Source: Chloroflexota bacterium (GTDB taxonomy: Bacteria; Chloroflexota; Anaerolineae; UBA4142). From it: a DNA stretch of 55,054 nt. Of this stretch, positions 37,575 to 46,276 are shown piece by piece (position 1 is the stretch's first letter; each line of letters starts with the position of its first letter). The position numbers and the translations under genes are program-made. The stretch covers positions 1-55,054 of the forward strand of contig JACRBM010000059.1 in assembly GCA_016219275.1 (NCBI GenBank), in the 5' to 3' direction. The notes under the pieces are model-generated. The model did no database searches, had not been told where the DNA came from, and saw nothing but the letters and a program-made list of their open reading frames with translations.

Positions 37575-39125
37575 ATGGGCGAGACCCGCGTCAACCTACA
37601 ACACCTCCTCGAAGATATTCGCGATACGTACCCGTTTCCGGTCGAAGAAGCGATCGTGACGGAACTCGTCGCGAACGCGCTCGATTCGAACGCGTCCGAG
37701 ATTCGTTTCGTCGTAAACGCGCGCGAGAAATCCATGACGACGATTGACAACGGTCACGGGATGACGCCGCCGCAGTTGGAAAAGTACCACGACATCGCGG
37801 CGACGACCAAGACGCGCGGCAAGGGCATCGGCTTTGCCGGCATTGGAGCAAAACTCGCGCTCCTCATCGCGAAAGAAGTCATCACCGAAACGAAATCGGG
37901 ACGCTCGTACAACGCGACGCGCTGGCGTCTCGAAAATTCGCAACGCGCGCCCTGGGAATTGATCGAGCCAGCCGGTATTTTGGAAAACGCGCCACGCGGC
38001 ACCGCCGTGACCTTGGTGTTCGGCAGCGCGTCCACGTTGCTCGAACCGAACTATGTCGAACTGATTTTGCAATCGCACTTTCAACCGCTCCTCGACGACG
38101 CCTTCCGCGAGATGTTCAAATCACTGTACCACGCAGACATTCATTTCTTTATCAACAAACGCGCGATCAAAGCGCTCGAACACACGGAACTGCGCGAACG
38201 CAAAACGATCATTGTGCGTGCGCCACAAAGCACGAGCGCGAAAGGCAAACCGGTCGGCGTCGGTTTTATCGCGCAGAGCGAAGACGATTTGCCGGAATTG
38301 CAACGCGGCATCGGCATCTCGGCGTACGGCAAAGTGATCAAGATGGGCTGGGATTGGACGGGACTGACGCCGAAACATCCCACGCGCTTGAGCGGCTTGG
38401 TCGAAGTGCCCGCGCTCGTCGAAATCCTCACGACGAACAAAGCCGATTTTCTCAAAGACAGTAACAGTCTGAAAAAATATTATCGCTATCGCAAAGCGAT
38501 TCAGAACGCAGTCGAGCCGATCTTGCACGCGATGGGTGAGAGCGCGCCCACGCGCGAACGTTCCGCGCGCGATGTGCGCCCGCTCGAACGCGAGGTGGAA
38601 CGCGTGCTCGGCAATCTTGTCGGCGATTATCCGGAAATCGCGCCGCTCGTCGGGCGACGGCGCACATCGCAACCGGGGATCAACCTTGCGCCGGACAAGG
38701 ACGGGGATGCGCTCGGCGTGCTCACCGAAACACTCGCCGAAATCGCGCAACAACAAGTCAACTCGGACGCGGGCGACCAAGCCACACCTACCGCGCCCCC
38801 GCGCACCCAGGTCGAAGCCGTTCTCGAACCGAGTGAGAGCGGCAACGGCGAACCAGCGCGAACACAAGAAGGCAAGCGCGTGGGACCGGGCTTGATGATC
38901 GGGTTTGAAGACGCGAGCGAACGCGCGGAGCTAGGTTGGCTATTGGAAAATACGGTGTGGGTGAATCGTGGACATCCCGCGTACCAAAAAGCAGTCGCGG
39001 GCGGACACGAACAGTACCACGTCGTGCTCACCATCGCGTGGGTTTTGTTGGGACATCTCAATGATCAACATTCAGCGCAACGGTTCATCGGCGAATTTCT
39101 ATTTGGCTGGGGGGCGCGACGATGA
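37575..39125 (+). CDS. GHKL-type ATPase, unknown system
   Basis: 516 residues from ATG 37575 (AGAGG upstream). A Bergerat ATP-binding fold is clear: TELVANALDSNA (E30, N34, D37), TIDNGHGM (D58 to M63) and GKGIGFAGIGAKLAL (82-95), the order of MutL, Hsp90 and MORC relatives. A transducer-like middle region (ELILQSHFQPLLDDAFREMF...INKRAI...VGFIAQSEDDLPELQRGIGI) follows, then a less conserved end rich in Pro/Thr/Glu and a C-terminal block LGWLLENTVWVNRGHPAYQKA. It is coupled by ATGA overlap to the next gene. DNA repair or defence are possible uses; none is shown. Confidence 0.75.
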   Translation: MGETRVNLQHLLEDIRDTYPFPVEEAIVTELVANALDSNASEIRFVVNAREKSMTTIDNGHGMTPPQLEKYHDIAATTKTRGKGIGFAGIGAKLALLIAKEVITETKSGRSYNATRWRLENSQRAPWELIEPAGILENAPRGTAVTLVFGSASTLLEPNYVELILQSHFQPLLDDAFREMFKSLYHADIHFFINKRAIKALEHTELRERKTIIVRAPQSTSAKGKPVGVGFIAQSEDDLPELQRGIGISAYGKVIKMGWDWTGLTPKHPTRLSGLVEVPALVEILTTNKADFLKDSNSLKKYYRYRKAIQNAVEPILHAMGESAPTRERSARDVRPLEREVERVLGNLVGDYPEIAPLVGRRRTSQPGINLAPDKDGDALGVLTETLAEIAQQQVNSDAGDQATPTAPPRTQVEAVLEPSESGNGEPARTQEGKRVGPGLMIGFEDASERAELGWLLENTVWVNRGHPAYQKAVAGGHEQYHVVLTIAWVLLGHLNDQHSAQRFIGEFLFGWGARR

Positions 39126-39550
39126 AACAACTCTTTCCGATTCAAATCCATTGGCGTGACGGAAAAATCACTGCGACGACCGCGGTTGCAAAACTCGCGG
39201 ACGATCCCGATCGCGTGAACGCACAGTTGCGCGATTTTGCGGAAGCGTACACCTCCGCGCTCGCCAACGCGCGTAACGCGCACGCGGATGCAAAACGCGA
39301 CGCGCCAAATCGTCCGCGCGCGTACTGGCGCATCGGTCAGGCGATTGGCGAATTCGACGCGACGTTGCGCGCGGCGGGTTTTTATCTGCCCGCGCAAAAC
39401 GCGACGTTCGCGCGCGACCTGGGAATGCACGAAGGATCGCTCCGCAAAATTCTCGCGTTTTATCGGCGCACGCCGGACGCGAATGCGCTCGATCCAGTCA
39501 AAGGATGGTACGGGTACCGCGAACACCGTACGAAAGGGACTAGTGGCTGA
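39122..39550 (+). CDS. Unknown protein coupled to the GHKL ATPase
   Basis: 142 residues, not recognised. The middle part [20 protein letters not shown] and [23 protein letters not shown] has a distant look of DUF1016-type N-terminal domains (W-x-IG...LA-x-DL-G...R-x-I-x-x-FY) or of a helix-turn-helix, so a DNA-related role is thinkable. Start overlaps the ATPase stop (ATGA) and stop overlaps the next start, so three genes are translated together. Confidence 0.6.
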   Translation: MKQLFPIQIHWRDGKITATTAVAKLADDPDRVNAQLRDFAEAYTSALANARNAHADAKRDAPNRPRAYWRIGQAIGEFDATLRAAGFYLPAQNATFARDLGMHEGSLRKILAFYRRTPDANALDPVKGWYGYREHRTKGTSG

Positions 39551-41060
39551 CACACTCAAAAGCGCGTTGGAAGCTCTGCTAGATGAAGGCGAAGAATTAT
39601 CCAACGCCGCGCGCGACCGCGTCAAAACGTTTGGCTCGGTCGCAATTCCACCCCTCATCGAGATGGCGACGAGCGACGAACTGAACCACGCGCCGTCGGA
39701 TGAGCCGCGCGTGTACGCGCCCTTGCACGCGATTGAAATCCTGGGCGACCTGCGCGCGACGCAAGCCATCGAACCGCTCTTGCCGCTCGTCGCGTGGGAC
39801 GATGACGATTGGTTGGATCACACCTTGCCAGAATTCTTTGCCAAGGTTGGCGAACCAGCGATTGCGCCGCTCGAACAAATCTTAGCAGACAATAGCAAGA
39901 CGATTCATACACACGCACGCGCATCGCAATCGCTCGTCAAGATCGCGCAAGAACATTCCGAACACCGCGCGCGCGTGATCACCATCTTGACACAGTACCT
40001 GAAGCCCGAACACACGCAAACACCTGATCACGAGACGCGCGCCGGGTTTATCATCGGTGATTTGTGCGATCTTCAAGCAACCGAAGCATTGCCGGCAATT
40101 CGACGCGCGTTCGCGGAAGACCGCGTAGACCCCCAAGTAGTTGATTTGGATCATGTGGAACGCGAGATGCGCGGAGAACCACTCGTATCGTCTGAGCAAG
40201 ATTTGGATGTGTTGACCGCAAAACGCGAAAAAGAGCCGCTGTCACTGATGCTCAAGTGCACCCAATGCGGGAGAGAACGTCGCCATCAAATCCCGGTGTT
40301 GTTCGTTGATTTCGGCACTGTCGAGCGCCACAAGCGCAAAGAAAAAACCAAATACGACGAGTTCGTCATTCCGCAACGCATTACGTGTCCCAAGTGCGGC
40401 GCAGTGGATCAATACGAATTAACTGCGTTGGCGCACTTGTCCTTGACATTGGACTTGGTCACGCGCAAAGAGTGCGGCAAAACACTACAGCGAAATGAAG
40501 GAAACATTCGATACGTTCGTTTCGCGATGACGGACGGACGCGAGATGCACCCGCGCGAAGCCATGGACTTGCTTCGTGACCAAGTGGCTCGCAATCCCAA
40601 GGACGCCGATCTACGTGTGCGATACGCCAACGTATTGCGTTTACTCGGGTATCTCGACGAAGCGATTGCAGAACTGACTGCCGCGTTGGAACTTGATCCA
40701 AATCAATTTGAAGCGCAGATGAACCTGGGACGCATCCATGGCGTTCGCGGTGATTTTGTGAACGCGCAGAACGCATTGCAACGCGCGATGCAACTTTTGC
40801 CAACGTGGCGCAAGTACGCCCCTATGATGAGACAAGCAAGCGCGATAGAGATCGCCGACCACCTGGAGAAAATCGCGCGCCAAGAAAAACTCGCTCCGGC
40901 TATCATGTACGAGACCCCGTTGCCGCTAACGCCTTCGCCCGCTCCAAACCGCCCAAGTTCCAAGCAACCCGCCGTGCGCGCCGATTCGCCGCGCCTGGGT
41001 CGCAACGATCCTTGCTTTTGCGGAAGCGGCAAGAAATACAAGCAATGTCACGGTCGGTAA
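39543..41060 (+). CDS. HEAT-repeat, zinc-ribbon, TPR and SEC-C motif protein
   Basis: 505 residues from GTG 39543 (AAAGGGA 8 nt upstream), overlapping the previous gene by 8 nt. HEAT-like repeats fill about 10-200 ([40 protein letters not shown]). A zinc ribbon follows with [13 protein letters not shown] and [12 protein letters not shown] (about 240-290), then TPRs ([40 protein letters not shown]) and the C-terminal SEC-C motif [22 protein letters not shown] binds zinc and often mediates protein contacts, as in SecA. It appears to be the scaffold or effector partner of the GHKL ATPase; the function is unknown. Confidence 0.8.
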   Translation: MADTLKSALEALLDEGEELSNAARDRVKTFGSVAIPPLIEMATSDELNHAPSDEPRVYAPLHAIEILGDLRATQAIEPLLPLVAWDDDDWLDHTLPEFFAKVGEPAIAPLEQILADNSKTIHTHARASQSLVKIAQEHSEHRARVITILTQYLKPEHTQTPDHETRAGFIIGDLCDLQATEALPAIRRAFAEDRVDPQVVDLDHVEREMRGEPLVSSEQDLDVLTAKREKEPLSLMLKCTQCGRERRHQIPVLFVDFGTVERHKRKEKTKYDEFVIPQRITCPKCGAVDQYELTALAHLSLTLDLVTRKECGKTLQRNEGNIRYVRFAMTDGREMHPREAMDLLRDQVARNPKDADLRVRYANVLRLLGYLDEAIAELTAALELDPNQFEAQMNLGRIHGVRGDFVNAQNALQRAMQLLPTWRKYAPMMRQASAIEIADHLEKIARQEKLAPAIMYETPLPLTPSPAPNRPSSKQPAVRADSPRLGRNDPCFCGSGKKYKQCHGR

Positions 41061-41121
41061 ACTGAGCAATCAAATTGTAGAGCAAGTTTCCAACTTGCCT
41101 CACAACTGCTGAGGAGACATT

Positions 41122-41280
41122 ATGAAAGTCAAAACGCACAAACCAAATTCGGTTCTCTGGCTGATCGCGTTCCTGCTGTTCGTCTATTCGCTTGCCTCGT
41201 TCTTTCTGCCACTGCCGTACAGTGGACCGGCGATGATTTTATCCGCCGCGCTCTTGCTGATTGGCACGACCGTGATTTGA
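41122..41280 (+). CDS. Small membrane protein, 52 residues
   Basis: Two helices (VLWLIAFLLFVYSLASFFLP and MILSAALLLIGTTVI) joined by LPYSGP, after a basic start MKVKTHKPNS. GAGGAG stands 6 nt before ATG 41122. No family recognised. It begins a set of closely spaced plus-strand genes with DUF4404 and the M3-like gene. Confidence 0.65.
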   Translation: MKVKTHKPNSVLWLIAFLLFVYSLASFFLPLPYSGPAMILSAALLLIGTTVI

Positions 41281-41302
41281 TTGCGCCCGAAAGGAGTTGA
41301 CC

Positions 41303-41572
41303 ATGACCGATTCGCAATCATCGCGCCTCCGCGAATTGCTCGAGCAACTGCACGCCGAGTTGGAACACACGACCGGCGTAGACGCCGAGTCGCGCCAGAT
41401 TCTCGAACACCTCAGGCAAGACATTCAAGTCGTCTTGAGTGCATCGGACGCCGCGTCGCATTATCCGTCGCTCGGCAGCCGAATGAACACCACCATCACG
41501 CACTTGGAAGAATCGCACCCGCAACTCACGCTCCTCATCAAGCAACTGCTCGATCACCTCGCGGCGGTATGA
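41303..41572 (+). CDS. DUF4404 family protein
   Basis: 89 residues from ATG 41303 (AAAGGAG 6 nt upstream). The pattern RLRELLEQLHAELEHTTGVD, LEHLRQDIQVVL and the C-terminal LEESHPQLTLLIKQLLDHLA fits the small helical DUF4404 proteins, whose function is unknown. Its stop overlaps the start of the next gene (ATGA), so it is coupled to the M3-like protein. Confidence 0.75.
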   Translation: MTDSQSSRLRELLEQLHAELEHTTGVDAESRQILEHLRQDIQVVLSASDAASHYPSLGSRMNTTITHLEESHPQLTLLIKQLLDHLAAV

Positions 41573-43038
41573 CCGAAACGACCCTTGTCGAACGCGCCGA
41601 ACTTTTTTGCCACGACGTAGCGCGCGAACATTATCTTGTCGGCGCGGGACTGAAAGACAAACGCGAACTCGCACCGATTTACGAACGCCACGCGGACTTG
41701 TTTGACGAAGCGACCGTGCACGAACAGATCATCGCGCTGCAACGCGACGAAAGCAACGCGACGCGCCATCTCGCGGATTTTGCGGTACGCGGTTTGATTG
41801 ACCACGCGTTGACCGAGTTGAACGAAACGATTGCGAACGCGGAATCGCAAGCGACCATCGAGTGGAAAGGAAAGCCGATTCCATACCGCCACATTCGCGC
41901 CGCGCTCGTGCGCGAAAGCGATTGGTCGAAACGCCACGATTTGCACGCGCGCCAGCTCGCGGTGATGATCCAGCAGAATCCGCAGCGCATCGAACGCATC
42001 CAGACTCAGCACGACCTCGCGCGGCGTTTCGGTTTTGCCGGTTATCGCGCGATGATCGAGCGCGTGGGCGGCTGGGATTTGCGCGCGGTTGCCAAGCAAC
42101 TCAAACCCCTGCTCGACAATACGACCGACATGTTCGAGCGCGATCTAGAAACGCGTCTCGCCGACGCGCGCGTGCCGCGCAAAGAAGCGGACACGAGCGA
42201 TGTCGCGTTCTTCCTCCGCGCGCCCCAATTCGACGAGCTCTTCCCGGCGAGCGAACTCGTCCGCGTGTTCAAAGGCACCGTCGCCGGCATGGGACTCGAT
42301 CTCGCGTCCACACCTGGGTTAACCCTCGACGCGGATGCACGTCCGCACAAATCGCCGCGCGCGTTTTGTTCGGCGGTGCGCGTGCCGGATGAAGTGTATC
42401 TCGTCGTCAAACCCATCGGCGGACACGGCGATTATCGCGCGTTCTTTCACGCCGCCGGACGCGCCGAGCATTTCACGCATTTCGACGCGAACCTGCCATT
42501 CGAATTTCGCCGCGCCGGCGATGAGGCGGTCGGCGAGACATTCGCGTTTTTGTTCGAGCACCTCACGCAAAACCCGCGTTGGCTCGTGGACATTTTGCGT
42601 GTGCCGACGCGCGAAGCAGAAAAGTATCGCCGCCTTGCGCTATTCGACAACCTGTGGGCGGTGCGACGTTACGTTGCCAAGTTGCAGTACGAACTGATTC
42701 TGCACGACGACGGACTCGCCGGCGCGGACGACGCGTACACGCAACTACTGAGTGAAGCATTGCGTATCAAGATTCACGCTGAACGTTATCTCGACGACAT
42801 TGACGACGCGTTTCATGTCGCGGATTCTTTGCGCGCCTGGATACGCGAACGGCAGTTAGCGAATTTCTTGCTCGACAAGTTTGGCGAGGGTTGGTACGAA
42901 ACACGCGAGGCAGGCTCGTTCCTGCAATCGCTGTGGTCAATCGGCTTGCGCGATTCGATAGACGAACTCGCGCGTACGCGTCTCGGCGCAGAAGGATTGA
43001 ATCCAAAACTACTCATCGAGGAGCTAGGTGATTTCTGA
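41569..43038 (+). CDS. M3-like peptidase-fold protein with a lost HEXXH active site
   Basis: 489 residues, all-helical build of M3 oligopeptidases (QRDESNATRHLADFA, ARRFGFAGYRAMIERVGGWD). Where the family has H-E-F-G-H-A-x-H this protein has FHAAGRAEHFTHF near residues 299-311: Glu is replaced by Ala and the second His by Arg. The later region RRAGDEAVGETFAFLFEHLT matches the part that carries the third metal ligand in active enzymes. Zinc peptidase activity is therefore unlikely. The protein may be a binding or chaperone-like derivative. Coupled to DUF4404 before it and overlapping the AbrB-type gene after it by 11 nt. Confidence 0.65.
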   Translation: MTETTLVERAELFCHDVAREHYLVGAGLKDKRELAPIYERHADLFDEATVHEQIIALQRDESNATRHLADFAVRGLIDHALTELNETIANAESQATIEWKGKPIPYRHIRAALVRESDWSKRHDLHARQLAVMIQQNPQRIERIQTQHDLARRFGFAGYRAMIERVGGWDLRAVAKQLKPLLDNTTDMFERDLETRLADARVPRKEADTSDVAFFLRAPQFDELFPASELVRVFKGTVAGMGLDLASTPGLTLDADARPHKSPRAFCSAVRVPDEVYLVVKPIGGHGDYRAFFHAAGRAEHFTHFDANLPFEFRRAGDEAVGETFAFLFEHLTQNPRWLVDILRVPTREAEKYRRLALFDNLWAVRRYVAKLQYELILHDDGLAGADDAYTQLLSEALRIKIHAERYLDDIDDAFHVADSLRAWIRERQLANFLLDKFGEGWYETREAGSFLQSLWSIGLRDSIDELARTRLGAEGLNPKLLIEELGDF

Positions 43039-44068
43039 TTTCATCAACGTCGTCATCATCCTTCTCGTCGCGCTCGCGAGTTGGTGGCTTGCCGAACGCG
43101 TGCGCTTCCCAGCCCCCTCGATCCTGGGACCCATGATCGGCATCGCGATTGTCGCCGGGCTGGGCATGCCACATCCAGAAGTTCCATCGTTTGTTCGCGT
43201 ACTCGTGCAGTCCGTCATCGGCGGGACCCTGGGACTCAAGATTGATCGTAAAACAGTCGCGTCCACGCGCGCGATGATCTTGCCCATCGGCGGCGCGACG
43301 ATCTGGTTTACCGCATCGAGTTTGTTGATCGGCTATCTGCTCGCGCGCCTCGCCGCGATTGATCTCTACACGTCGTTTCTCGGCACCGCGCCGGGCGGCG
43401 TCGCGGAAATGACCGCGATGGCGATGTCGGTGCAAGCCGATGTCGCATTCGTCGCGACGCTGCAAACCGTCCGTCTGCTGACGAGCAATCTTTCGATTCC
43501 CATCCTCGCGCGATACCGCGCGCGCAACAATGGTCACGCCCAGCCGATTACCACGCCCGCGGCGGAAAATGGTTCGCCGACCGGCTTGCCCTGGGTCGTG
43601 TGCCTCACGATCAGCGCGGTCGGTGGATTCGCCTTCGACGCGCTCCAAGTGCCCGCTGGCGGCGTCATCGGCGCGATGGTCGTGGTCGCGAGTGTACAAC
43701 TCGCGCGAGTCCAGCTTCAAGCGCCGCCGCTGATTTTGCGGAATGTCGCGCAACTTGGGATCGGGATTCTCGTCGGCATCGCGTTTACGCCGGAGACCGT
43801 CGCTTCGCTCATACAAGCCCTGGGCATCGTCATCGCGACGACGATTGCCACCGTACTCAGCGCGATGATTCTCGCGTACTTTGTGACGCGTTGGCTCTGT
43901 GTGGACGCCCAGACGGCGATGCTGGCATGCGCGCCAGGCGGCTTGTCGCTGATGCCGGTCATCGCCGATGAAGTCGGCGCGCAAAGTTTCATCGTGAGTC
44001 TGTTTCAACTCGCGCGCATCGTCGTCGTGATTTTGCTGATGCCGTTTATCTTTCGGATGCTGGTGTAA
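43028..44068 (+). CDS. AbrB-family (ammonia monooxygenase-like) membrane permease
   Basis: 346 residues from GTG 43028 (GAGGAG upstream), with about ten helices in two similar halves. Family signatures are LLVALASWWLAERVRFPAPSI then LGPMIGIA, and FLGTAPGGVAEMTAMA in the first half; the second half repeats AFDALQVPAGGVIGAMV and ACAPGGLSLMPVIADE. Despite the old name these are membrane transport proteins of unclear substrate, not regulators. Last gene of the operon, followed by a terminator. Confidence 0.88.
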   Translation: MISDFINVVIILLVALASWWLAERVRFPAPSILGPMIGIAIVAGLGMPHPEVPSFVRVLVQSVIGGTLGLKIDRKTVASTRAMILPIGGATIWFTASSLLIGYLLARLAAIDLYTSFLGTAPGGVAEMTAMAMSVQADVAFVATLQTVRLLTSNLSIPILARYRARNNGHAQPITTPAAENGSPTGLPWVVCLTISAVGGFAFDALQVPAGGVIGAMVVVASVQLARVQLQAPPLILRNVAQLGIGILVGIAFTPETVASLIQALGIVIATTIATVLSAMILAYFVTRWLCVDAQTAMLACAPGGLSLMPVIADEVGAQSFIVSLFQLARIVVVILLMPFIFRMLV

Positions 44069-44072
44069 ATTG

Positions 44073-44109
44073 AAGACCCGAAGAGTTCGCAAACCCTTCG
44101 GGTCTTTTT
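44073..44109 (+). terminator. Terminator after the AbrB-type gene
   Basis: AAGACCCGAAG and CTTCGGGTCTT pair around a short inner stem and are followed by TTTTC. A related palindrome is at 45096-45140. Confidence 0.8.
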
Positions 44110-44157
44110 CACACCATCGGCAATTTCTCGCGCGCTTGCGCGATGCGCGCCTACTGT

Positions 44158-44187
44158 TTTTCATTTTTTTCTCGTATGTGCTATACT
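44158..44187 (+). promoter_or_regulatory. Promoter of the second MNT/HEPN pair, predicted leaderless
   Basis: TTTTCA (44158-44163) and TATACT (44182-44187) are 18 nt apart. The ATG at 44194 follows after 6 nt with no ribosome binding site. Confidence 0.5.
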
Positions 44188-44193
44188 CGAATT

Positions 44194-44565
44194 ATGCTAA
44201 AGACGCAAACACTCAACCGGAAAGTAGTTCGTCCACCGCATCGGCGAGTTGCAATGCGCGCGATTCGCAACGTGGCGCAACGAATCGTCCATCAGTTTGA
44301 TCCCGAACAGATTATTCTCTTTGGCTCGTACGCGTACGGCAAGCCCACTACCGCGAGCGATGTGGATCTGCTTGTCGTGATGGAGACTGCGTTGCGTGAA
44401 AAACAGCAACGACTCGAAATCTCGCGGGCGCTTTCGCCGCGTCCCTTTCCACTTGATGTGGTCGTGCGCACTCCCCGCCAACTGCAAGAGCGCCTCGCGC
44501 TGGGCGACGCGTTCCTGGCTGAGATTATGACACGAGGCAAGCCACTGTATGAACGACATCGTTAA
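44194..44565 (+). CDS. MNT-domain nucleotidyltransferase, antitoxin-like
   Basis: 123 residues. The family signature GS-x10-D-x-D is exact: FGSYAYGKPTTASDVDLLVV near residues 41-60, with a third Asp in PLDVVV. A basic N-terminal helix (NRKVVRPPHRRVAMRAIRNV) precedes it. Overlaps the HEPN gene by 17 nt in the antitoxin-toxin order. It differs from the first pair in length and partner type, so the two modules are not a recent duplication. Confidence 0.85.
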   Translation: MLKTQTLNRKVVRPPHRRVAMRAIRNVAQRIVHQFDPEQIILFGSYAYGKPTTASDVDLLVVMETALREKQQRLEISRALSPRPFPLDVVVRTPRQLQERLALGDAFLAEIMTRGKPLYERHR

Positions 44566-44956
44566 CGAGTGGATCGAAAAAGCCGAGAGCGATTATCATG
44601 TTGCGGAACGCGAGTTGCGCGTGCGGAAAAATCCCAGTTACGACGCGATCTGTTTTCACGCGCAACAATGCGCCGAAAAATATCTCAAGGCGTTTCTCGC
44701 CAAACACCGTACTATCTTTCGCCCCATCCACGATCTTGAAGTCTTGCTGGACCACATCACGCCTGCCCATCCCGATTTTGAATTCACACGCGACTTGCTC
44801 TTGCTCCTCAACGACTATGCGGTGGATTTTCGCTATCCAGGCGCAACCGCGACCCAAGAGGAAGCCCGCGCGGCAATCAAGGCAATGCGTACAGTTCGGG
44901 AGTTTGTCCGTCAGAAATTGGGACTAGCCACTCCTGCCAAAAAAGGCGAACTCTAA
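44549..44956 (+). CDS. HEPN-domain protein, toxin-like partner
   Basis: 135 residues of the broader HEPN family (not the DUF86 subtype): EWIEKAESDYHVAERELR, AICFHAQQCAEKYLKAFLA and HDLEVLLDHI are typical, and the end has RYPGATATQEEARAAI. The short RX4HXY site of HepT is missing; an R-x6-H (RTIFRPIH) lies in a comparable place. The protein could be an RNase or merely the binding partner of the nucleotidyltransferase. A terminator follows. Confidence 0.8.
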   Translation: MNDIVNEWIEKAESDYHVAERELRVRKNPSYDAICFHAQQCAEKYLKAFLAKHRTIFRPIHDLEVLLDHITPAHPDFEFTRDLLLLLNDYAVDFRYPGATATQEEARAAIKAMRTVREFVRQKLGLATPAKKGEL

Positions 44957-44974
44957 CAAGCGCGCGTGCACTAA

Positions 44975-45018
44975 AAAACAACTCTGCGACACGAAAAGTC
45001 TGCCGAGTTGTTTTTTTA
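44975..45018 (+). terminator. Terminator of the second MNT/HEPN pair
   Basis: AAACAACTCTGC pairs with GCCGAGTTGTTT, followed by TTTTTATG; an A run on the left makes it usable from both sides. Confidence 0.8.
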
Positions 45019-45095
45019 TGATTGATTCACCTTGTGGTTTTGACCGTGACCGCTCGAACGTCTACAATAAACTCAATCGCTCCACGTTCATCGGC

Positions 45096-45140
45096 AAAGA
45101 CCCGAAGGGTCGCTTGTGCGTAAACCCTTCGGGTCTTTTC
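45096..45140. terminator. Bidirectional terminator at the end of the prsW-like gene
   Basis: AAAGACCCGAAGGGT pairs with ACCCTTCGGGTCTTT; the A run on the left reads as U on the minus-strand transcript. The gap 45019-45095 holds no gene. Confidence 0.8.
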
Positions 45141-46150
45141 TACACCACCGGCAATTTCTCGCGCGCCTGCGTGATGCGCTGACGCAACGCGGCAATGTGC
45201 CGATCCGTTGCCGCACTCTCCCCATCAACCTGCTTGAGATGATTTTGGTACGCGAGGTCAACGATCATCTGCACGTAACGCGACCAGCGCAACCATCCGC
45301 TGATGCCGTGCCGCGACAACAAGCGCCAACCGCGCGTGCTCCGCGCGTTCAAGTTGCGCGCCCACTCGGATTCTTCCGCCGTGATGACACCCGCTTGCAG
45401 TTCTGGTTCGAGATACTTGAACCACTTTTTTTCTTCCCGCAGTGCAATCACGATCAGCCCAAACATCATCAGGATGCCGATCCAATCCACAAGCGTCGCG
45501 CCAATGCAGAGCAAGCCGTACGTCTCTGCGCCCAACGCCGCGCCGGTATTGTGAATCCCGTGCAATGTCATCGCGAGCAGCCAACCGGCAATGGGGAACG
45601 CGAATTTCTTCCACAGTTCCTTTGACACGCGCGCCAAGCCAAACCCCGCGCCGATACATGCGGTAAAGAGTGAGTGGTTCAACAAGAATAATCCAACGCG
45701 CAAAACGTAGAGCGTGCCCCAGCCCATCCATCCTTTTTCGTCGAGCGCGCCGAGCAGATAGAGCACGTCTTCGACGAACGAAAATCCAAAACCGACCATC
45801 GCGCCGTAGAGAATGCCATCCATCACTCCATCAAATTCGCGGCGATAGACCAAGAACAACACGAGAATGATCGCGCCCTTGATCGTCTCCTCGGTCAAGG
45901 GCGCGACGAAAATGCCGGTCAACGAATGAGCCAACGTTTTTCCAAACAGGATGTTTAGTGGTTCGGCGAGAATCACTTGACTGATGAATGACAAGATCAC
46001 CGCGGGCAACGCGCCCCAAACAAATAAAATTCCCACCAGCCACAGCGGTTCTTTTTCATAGCGATCTAATCGCCACAAAACAAACATCGCGATGGCAGAC
46101 GGGATAGAAATGAGAACAATCGAAAGAACGAAACCGATCAGCAGAGTCAT
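45140..46150 (-). CDS. prsW: PrsW-family intramembrane protease
   Basis: 336 residues with about eight helices in the first 235. The family motifs are present: APLTEETIKG (EE pair, near residues 84-93), GFSFVEDVLY near 120-129, a HSLFTA segment and MTLHGIHNTGAA with conserved His. PrsW-type proteases cut membrane proteins such as anti-sigma factors. The soluble end of about 100 residues (REEKKWFKYLEPELQAGVIT...) is an extension seen in Chloroflexi-type proteins. Single gene; its cleavage partner is unknown. Confidence 0.88.
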   Translation of the reverse strand: MTLLIGFVLSIVLISIPSAIAMFVLWRLDRYEKEPLWLVGILFVWGALPAVILSFISQVILAEPLNILFGKTLAHSLTGIFVAPLTEETIKGAIILVLFLVYRREFDGVMDGILYGAMVGFGFSFVEDVLYLLGALDEKGWMGWGTLYVLRVGLFLLNHSLFTACIGAGFGLARVSKELWKKFAFPIAGWLLAMTLHGIHNTGAALGAETYGLLCIGATLVDWIGILMMFGLIVIALREEKKWFKYLEPELQAGVITAEESEWARNLNARSTRGWRLLSRHGISGWLRWSRYVQMIVDLAYQNHLKQVDGESAATDRHIAALRQRITQAREKLPVV

Positions 46151-46175
46151 CGTTACGCTCTTTGGTTAAACCGGG

Positions 46176-46258
46176 GTCATCGCAAGGAGAGTTTTGCGCG
46201 ACGAAGCAATCCCCGTGCAACTTGTGGATTGCTTCGCCCCTTCGGGGCTCGCAATGAC
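46176..46258. repeat. Dispersed GTCATTGCGA...GAAGCAATCC repeat
   Basis: GTCATCGCAAGGAG and GACGAAGCAATCCCC on the left half, GGATTGCTTCGCC and GGGGCTCGCAATGAC on the right half, giving a long inverted repeat. A single-sided copy lies at 48342-48387. Confidence 0.7.
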
Positions 46259-46276
46259 AATACTGGCTACATCCAG

